This document shows positions 14,022 through 17,479 of a stretch of 17,479 bases of DNA, piece after piece. Origin of the DNA: Asticcacaulis sp. GTDB lineage: Bacteria > Pseudomonadota > Alphaproteobacteria > Caulobacterales > Caulobacteraceae. Position 1 is the stretch's first letter, and the number at the start of each line of letters is the position of its first letter. Where the stretch lies: NCBI RefSeq assembly GCF_020217185.1, contig NZ_JAIWNX010000301.1:1-17479 (forward strand), in the 5' to 3' direction. Both the position numbers and the translations under genes were made by a program. The notes beneath the pieces were generated by a model. The model saw only the letters and a program-made list of their open reading frames with translations, was not told the DNA's origin and made no database searches.

Positions 14022-15593
14022 ATGTTGAAATCTCTCACCGCCCTGGCGCTGACGGCTGTTGCCGGCTGTTCGGTCACCACCGCCTTCGCGGCTCCGGCCA
14101 AAATCGACGCCACCCTGAAACCCGATCAGCCCGGTCTGGAAATCCCCCGCCACATCTACGGTCAGTTTTCCGAACACCTCGGCCTCGGTGTCTATGAAGG
14201 CATCTGGGTGGGCAAGGACTCGTCCATCCCCAACACGCGCGGCATCCGTAATGACGTGGTGGCGGCCCTGAAGGCCATCAAGATGCCCAACGTCCGCTGG
14301 CCCGGCGGCTGCTTCGCCGATGAATACCACTGGCGCGACGGCATCGGCGATCCGGCCAAACGCCCGGTGCGCAAGAACAACTGGTGGGGCGGCACGCCGG
14401 AAACCAATCAGTTCGGCACGCACGAATTCTTCGATTTTGTCGAGCAAACGGGCTCGGAAGCCTATCTGGCGGTCAATGTCGGCTCGTCCAACCCGACCGA
14501 GATGCGCGAATGGATCGAATATATGACCTCCCCCGGTGAGGACGATCTGGCCAAGGAGCGCCGCGCCAATGGCCGTGACAAGCCGTTCAAGGTGCCCTTC
14601 ATCGGCATTGGCAACGAAAGCTGGGGCTGCGGCGGCGAAATGCGCCCGGAATACTATGCCGACGTCTATCGCCGTTTCTCGGCCTTCTTCCATAAGGGCA
14701 CGGACAATCCAGCCGTGCGCGTCGCTTCGGGCTCCAATGCCGACGACGTCAACTGGACCGACGTCGTGGTCGGCAGTGCCGGCAAGCGCATGGACGCCAT
14801 CTCGCTGCACTATTACACCCTGCCGACCGCCAACTGGTCGAAGAAGGGTCCAGCGACCAACTTCCCGGTCGATCAGTGGTATTCAACCTTCTATCAGACC
14901 TCGCGCATGGACAAGATCATCCGTGACCACAGCGCGGCCATGGACAAGCACGATCCGAACAAGCGCATCGCGCTCTATGTCGATGAATGGGGCACCTGGT
15001 ACGATGTTGAGCCCGGCACCAATCCCGGCCACCTCTATCAGCAAAACACCCTGCGCGACGGCATTGTGGCGGCCTATAATTTCAACATCTTCCACCGTCA
15101 TACCGACCGCGTGAAGATGACCAATATCGCCCAGACCATCAACGTCCTTCAGGCCATGATCCTGACCGACAAGGAAAAGATGGCCCTGACGCCGACCTAT
15201 TACGCCTACAAGATGTACGTGCCGTTCCAGGACGCCACCCTCATCCCGCTCGACGTGACCGCCCCGAACCTGCAAGGCAAGGACGGCAAGGGCGTGCTTC
15301 AGGACTATCCGGCCTTCAACGTCACCGCTGCCAAGGCCAAGGACGGCAAAACCTATATCGGCGTGGCCAATACCAACCTGACCGAAGGCTATGTGCTGAA
15401 CATCAATCTCGGCACGCTGAAAGCCAAGTCGGTGTCGGGTGATGTGCTGACCGCGGACAAGATGGACGCGCACAATGTGCCGGGCCAGCCGGAAACCATC
15501 TCTCTGGCCCCCTTCAAGGGCGGCAAGATCAAGAACGGCACGCTGGAACTGACCATCCCGGCCAAGTCGGTCGTGGTGGTAAAGCTGGACTAA
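14022..15593 (+). CDS. Exported alpha-L-arabinofuranosidase, GH51
   Basis: 523-residue GH51 enzyme releasing L-arabinofuranose from arabinan/arabinoxylan side chains. It starts at the ATG at 14022, with GAGG upstream and a signal sequence (K3, hydrophobic LTALALTAVA). Two processing sites are visible: lipobox V-A-G-C16 (lipoprotein) and AFA/AP near residue 23 (signal peptidase I). Seen: HIYGQFSEHLG (44-54), MPNVRWPGGCFADEYHW (88-104), acid/base Glu199 in GIGNESWGCGG, and nucleophile Glu322 in YVDEWGTWYD. A C-terminal beta-domain follows, ending VVVVKLD. The length is normal. Single gene with no sugar transporter or TonB receptor beside it here. Fits a plant-polymer-degrading lifestyle. Confidence 0.93.
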   Translation: MLKSLTALALTAVAGCSVTTAFAAPAKIDATLKPDQPGLEIPRHIYGQFSEHLGLGVYEGIWVGKDSSIPNTRGIRNDVVAALKAIKMPNVRWPGGCFADEYHWRDGIGDPAKRPVRKNNWWGGTPETNQFGTHEFFDFVEQTGSEAYLAVNVGSSNPTEMREWIEYMTSPGEDDLAKERRANGRDKPFKVPFIGIGNESWGCGGEMRPEYYADVYRRFSAFFHKGTDNPAVRVASGSNADDVNWTDVVVGSAGKRMDAISLHYYTLPTANWSKKGPATNFPVDQWYSTFYQTSRMDKIIRDHSAAMDKHDPNKRIALYVDEWGTWYDVEPGTNPGHLYQQNTLRDGIVAAYNFNIFHRHTDRVKMTNIAQTINVLQAMILTDKEKMALTPTYYAYKMYVPFQDATLIPLDVTAPNLQGKDGKGVLQDYPAFNVTAAKAKDGKTYIGVANTNLTEGYVLNINLGTLKAKSVSGDVLTADKMDAHNVPGQPETISLAPFKGGKIKNGTLELTIPAKSVVVVKLD

Positions 15594-15617
15594 GCGCTTT
15601 GAGTTGACACGCTTTAC

Positions 15618-15645
15618 GCCCCCTGCGTCTTCGGATGCAGGGGCC
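15618..15645 (+). terminator. Hairpin with TTCG tetraloop after the GH51 gene
   Basis: CCCCTGCGTC (15620-15629) pairs with GATGCAGGGG (15634-15643), with one G-T pair, around a TTCG loop, a very stable C(UUCG)G tetraloop. It lies 27 bases past the stop. No T-run follows, so it may protect the mRNA end or terminate weakly. Confidence 0.55.
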
Positions 15646-15656
15646 GCAAAGAGCGA

Positions 15657-15932
15657 ATGCCGCCGAACAAGTACCTGTCGGCCGCGTCGTGGGCGGAGTG
15701 GGGTCAGGCGGTGCCGCTAACCGGCGCAGCCCTTGGTGACGTGCTGATCTTCCAGCGCCAAGGCGGTGGCCATGCCGACCTGTATGTCGGCGAAGACGCC
15801 GACTGTTTCCACGTTCTCGGTGGCAACCAATCGGACGCGGTGACGATCACGCGGAACGCCAAGGCTCGCCTGTTCGCTGTCCGACGGCCCCCCTATCTGG
15901 CGACTCCCGATAACGTCCGAAGATCAAGCTAA
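15657..15932 (+). pseudogene. C-terminal fragment of a phage-type peptidase (TIGR02594/NlpC-P60-like)
   Basis: 91 codons that match the C-terminal half of small phage or prophage cell-wall peptidases of the TIGR02594 type: SWAEWGQ..PLTGAALGDVLIF, then GGGHADLYVGED with the probable catalytic His, then VLGGNQSDAVTITR and a final basic segment. The N-terminal half with the catalytic Cys is missing; the frame upstream runs into the GH51 terminator hairpin, and no ribosome binding site precedes the ATG at 15657. It is therefore most likely a deletion remnant and not an active enzyme. Other remnant-like features (att-like repeat, orphan genes) lie in the next 1.4 kb. Confidence 0.7.
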
Positions 15933-15969
15933 CGCCCGGCGGGCCTGTTAGTTTGAATGAGGCTTAAGA

Positions 15970-16001
15970 AAAAGGGCGGGGATTAATACTCCCGCCCTTT
16001 T
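15970..16001. terminator. Bidirectional intrinsic terminator
   Basis: AAAAGGGCGGG (15970-15980) pairs with CCCGCCCTTTT (15991-16001) around a 10-base loop, giving T-runs on both strands. It sits between the convergent peptidase fragment and the small gene at 16007-16483 and can serve both. Confidence 0.85.
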
Positions 16002-16006
16002 CGACC

Positions 16007-16483
16007 TCATCGTCCGACGAAAAGCTCAGACAGGCCAGAAAGTGCATTTGACGTCGGGGCAGAAGACAGCACAGACTCACGCACGGGAGGAAAACTACCT
16101 AGCGCATTCGTAATGGCTGACGGTGCGCGGTCATTGCATAGGATTTCCATCTCCCCCGCCGATAACGCGGCAAGTTTCCTTACGCGCGGTGGCGTTTTCT
16201 TCCCCCCGGTATGCAAGGCGATATGGCCTAAGTTATCCCAAGCGCGGCCGTTCGGGCGTGTCGTCAGGTAATAGCGGCCGGACCGAAAATGCCTGCGGAT
16301 ATAAACAGGCGCGGAATAGCCATTATGGGCAGTGGCCATCATGCCGCCAGTATTGATGAAGCTATTGGCTTTCTCAATAGGCAGTCGGGTTCGGCCGTCG
16401 CTCACCCAATCAATCCGATAATCGTCATCAGGGCCGTCCGCGCCGACGGAGGTGATGAAAAACGTTTTTCCAAGGTTATGCAT
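16007..16483 (-). CDS. Hypothetical protein, DUF3892-like N-terminal domain
   Basis: 158 codons on the minus strand with a weak ribosome binding site (GAGATG) before the ATG at 16483 and a clean terminator 5 bases past the stop. The first ~90 residues (FFITSVGADGPDDDYRIDWV, later YYLTTRPNGRAWDNLGHI) resemble DUF3892 proteins: a short beta-rich fold beginning I..V and ending in YL.T.PNG...DNL. The similarity is from memory. The rest is Ser/Ala-rich and not recognised. No signal peptide or membrane segment. Base composition is lower in GC than the surrounding operons, suggesting recent transfer. Function unknown. Confidence 0.55.
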   Translation of the reverse strand: MHNLGKTFFITSVGADGPDDDYRIDWVSDGRTRLPIEKANSFINTGGMMATAHNGYSAPVYIRRHFRSGRYYLTTRPNGRAWDNLGHIALHTGGKKTPPRVRKLAALSAGEMEILCNDRAPSAITNALGSFPPVRESVLSSAPTSNALSGLSELFVGR

Positions 16484-16638
16484 GGTAGCATCTCATAATG
16501 CGGCTTGACGGTTTAAGCGTTTTCATCCTAACTATCCGCCCGGCCTTTGTTGGTAACAATGCCCGCCACGAATCTTGGTGGATTCCCCGTTGGCGCGCAT
16601 TAAACATGATGACCGGAAATATGCTTTAAGCAAGCATT

Positions 16639-16672
16639 AACCTCGCCCAACGGTTGATTTGGCGAGGTTTTT
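16639..16672 (+). terminator. Orphan Rho-independent terminator
   Basis: AACCTCGCC (16639-16647) pairs with GGCGAGGTT (16661-16669) around a 13-base loop and runs into TTTTT (16668-16672). It is a good plus-strand terminator with no recognised plus-strand gene in the 700 bases before it. Confidence 0.75.
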
Positions 16673-16951
16673 GCGCGTGTTGCTGGGGATAATGGGGATA
16701 CGGAGTTTACGGCTGAAGGAATATATCTATCTGCTGAGTGGTCTTTCCGTCCCAATCCCTCACTAAGGTGTACAGTACCTACGCGACGGTATAGCGCACT
16801 TCCTCGTCTACGCCGTCTCAGACGCCACGAAGTTCTGATCAGACGCCGAGGCAAACAGGAAGCATCATCGCCGATAGCGGTTTCTTCGCTGTGTAGGCCG
16901 GGTAAAATTCTTAAAGTGCACGATTTCAGTGCCAACCCTTATGGACCTTGA

Positions 16952-16967
16952 CGCACCCGGCGCGATT
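16952..16967. repeat. 16-bp copy of the tRNA-Arg 3' end (possible att scar)
   Basis: CGCACCCGGCGCGATT here is identical to 17117-17132, which encodes the discriminator base, 3' acceptor strand and part of the T-arm of the tRNA-Arg gene. Same orientation, 165 bases apart. Tyrosine-recombinase elements often insert at such tRNA 3' ends and leave direct repeats. Confidence 0.5.
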
Positions 16968-17070
16968 GATGCGCCGCGTTTTAACGCGGCTTACCCCTTC
17001 GGGGCGCCTTCGGCGTCGCGCGCCCTTCCGGGTCGCGCCGAACGCAGGTGCCTCCAACCGGCAGAGTACC

Positions 17071-17116
17071 CCATAAACAAACAGCCTCCCCTTTTGGGGA
17101 GGCTGTTTGTTTATGG
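17071..17116. terminator. Perfect 21-bp hairpin terminator abutting tRNA-Arg
   Basis: Bases 17071-17091 are exactly complementary to 17096-17116 around a TTTT loop. Core stem CAGCCTCCCC/GGGGAGGCTG, outer part ACAAAC/GTTTGT. On the minus strand it ends in a T-rich tract (TTTGTTTAT), fitting an intrinsic terminator for the tRNA gene. The outermost three base pairs include the tRNA CCA (17114-17116). Confidence 0.8.
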
Positions 17117-17190
17117 CGCACCCGGCGCGATTCGAACGCACGACCTTTGCCTTCGGAGGGCAACGCTCTATCCAGCTGAGCTACGGGTGC
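17114..17190 (-). tRNA. tRNA-Arg, anticodon CCG
   Basis: Full cloverleaf of 77 bases: acceptor GCACCCG/CGGGTGC, D-arm GCTC..GAGC, anticodon stem TTGCC/GGCAA with loop CTCCGAA (anticodon CCG, reading CGG codons), T-arm GTGCG/CGCGC (with a mismatch) and loop TTCGAAT, discriminator G and encoded CCA. It lies downstream of, and on the same strand as, the rRNA operon end, separated from it by a terminator, so it has its own promoter. A weak candidate on the minus strand is TTGAGC then 16 bases then TTAGGG, in 17220-17265. Confidence 0.97.
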
Positions 17191-17332
17191 CCGTTGGGGC
17201 GTAAGGCCTGTGGGGGCCTTGGACAGGGCGGACCCTAAGCTAAACCGCTTGGGCGCTCAATCCTAAAAACGCAGTCGCCCCCGACTTTTGCCACAACTTT
17301 TCAAAGTCACGCCAAGAGGGCTTTTGGACAAC

Positions 17333-17365
17333 AAAAAAGGCCGAACGCTGAGCGATCCGGCCTTT
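17333..17365 (-). terminator. Intrinsic terminator of the rRNA operon
   Basis: AAAGGCCG (17336-17343) pairs with CGGCCTTT (17358-17365), with an inner CGCT/AGCG pairing. On the minus strand it is followed by a T6 run. It is 45 bases after the 5S 3' end. Confidence 0.88.
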
Positions 17366-17410
17366 GATATATTTGTGCATGAAGGGTTTTGGTGACTTGA
17401 ACGTTATAGA

Positions 17411-17479
17411 CCTGGCGGCGACCTACTCTCCCGCGCCTTAAGACGAAGTACCATTGGCCCAGGCAGGCTTAACGACCGA
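17411..17479 (-). rRNA. rrf: 5S rRNA, 3' portion (cut by window)
   Basis: The minus-strand sequence contains the conserved 5S 3' half: GGGCCAATGGTACTTCGTCT, then GCGGGAGAGTAGGTCGCCGC and CAGG at the end. About 69 of the roughly 115-120 bases are present; the 5' part lies outside the window. The 3' end could be 1-3 bases further (17408-17410). Confidence 0.95.

Larger units (their letters stand above)
16484..17070. other. 587-bp region without a supported gene
   Basis: Short frames on both strands here lack ribosome binding sites and family patterns. It holds a small hairpin ATGCTT/AAGCAT (16621-16637), a strong plus-strand terminator (16639-16672), a copy of the tRNA-Arg 3' end (16952-16967) and a hairpin CCGCGTT/AACGCGG (16972-16987). 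The block 16680-16930 looks like decayed sequence; I see nothing else in it. Confidence 0.5.

Noticed and set aside
16600..17204. Several short frames across the tRNA, its terminator and the att-like copy
   Set aside because: They are read through RNA genes and hairpins, without ribosome binding sites or family patterns.

Overview
The window is about 60% GC, with long overlapping genes, ATGA gene junctions and alphaproteobacterial-type palindromic repeats. The 5S rRNA fragment and tRNA-Arg(CCG) are also of alphaproteobacterial type. Together these suggest an alphaproteobacterium, most likely Caulobacteraceae (possibly Asticcacaulis). The genus is a guess from gene style and repeats; no marker gene fixes it.

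Region 1 (1-6467, minus strand) is a tightly overlapped six-gene purine/allantoin operon, read right to left: hpxX-like (AtzG/DUF4089 small subunit), hpxY-like (AtzE amidase), hpxW-like (gamma-glutamyltransferase-fold, probable oxamate amidohydrolase), allC/hpxK (allantoate amidohydrolase), pucG/hpxJ (ureidoglycine-glyoxylate aminotransferase) and puuE (allantoinase, cut by the window edge). Read as a pathway: allantoin to allantoate (PuuE), ureidoglycine (AllC), oxalurate plus glycine (PucG), then oxalurate and oxamate breakdown (HpxXY, HpxW) towards oxalate, CO2 and ammonia. Two different palindromic repeat elements sit in frame inside genes of this operon: a 138-bp one in allC, adding 46 residues, and a 106-bp one forming the tail of hpxX. 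Both are reminiscent of Rickettsia palindromic elements.

Region 2 (6563-9390) has a LysR regulator reading away from a pirin gene, followed by a flavin-dependent NADH:quinone/azo reductase. The LysR/pirin intergenic region holds two related hairpin elements in tandem. Region 3 (9560-13622, minus) is a trehalose operon, otsB - GH15 glucoside hydrolase - otsA, separated from azoR by several strong hairpins between the convergent genes.

Region 4 (14022-15593, plus) is an exported GH51 alpha-L-arabinofuranosidase with a possible lipobox. Region 5 (15657-17479) is a gene-poor, remnant-like stretch. It holds a 5'-truncated phage-type endopeptidase fragment, an orphan small protein resembling DUF3892, an orphan intrinsic terminator, and a 16-bp copy of the tRNA-Arg 3' end (possible attachment-site scar). 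It ends with the tRNA-Arg(CCG) gene and the 3' end of an rRNA operon (5S plus terminator), both on the minus strand.
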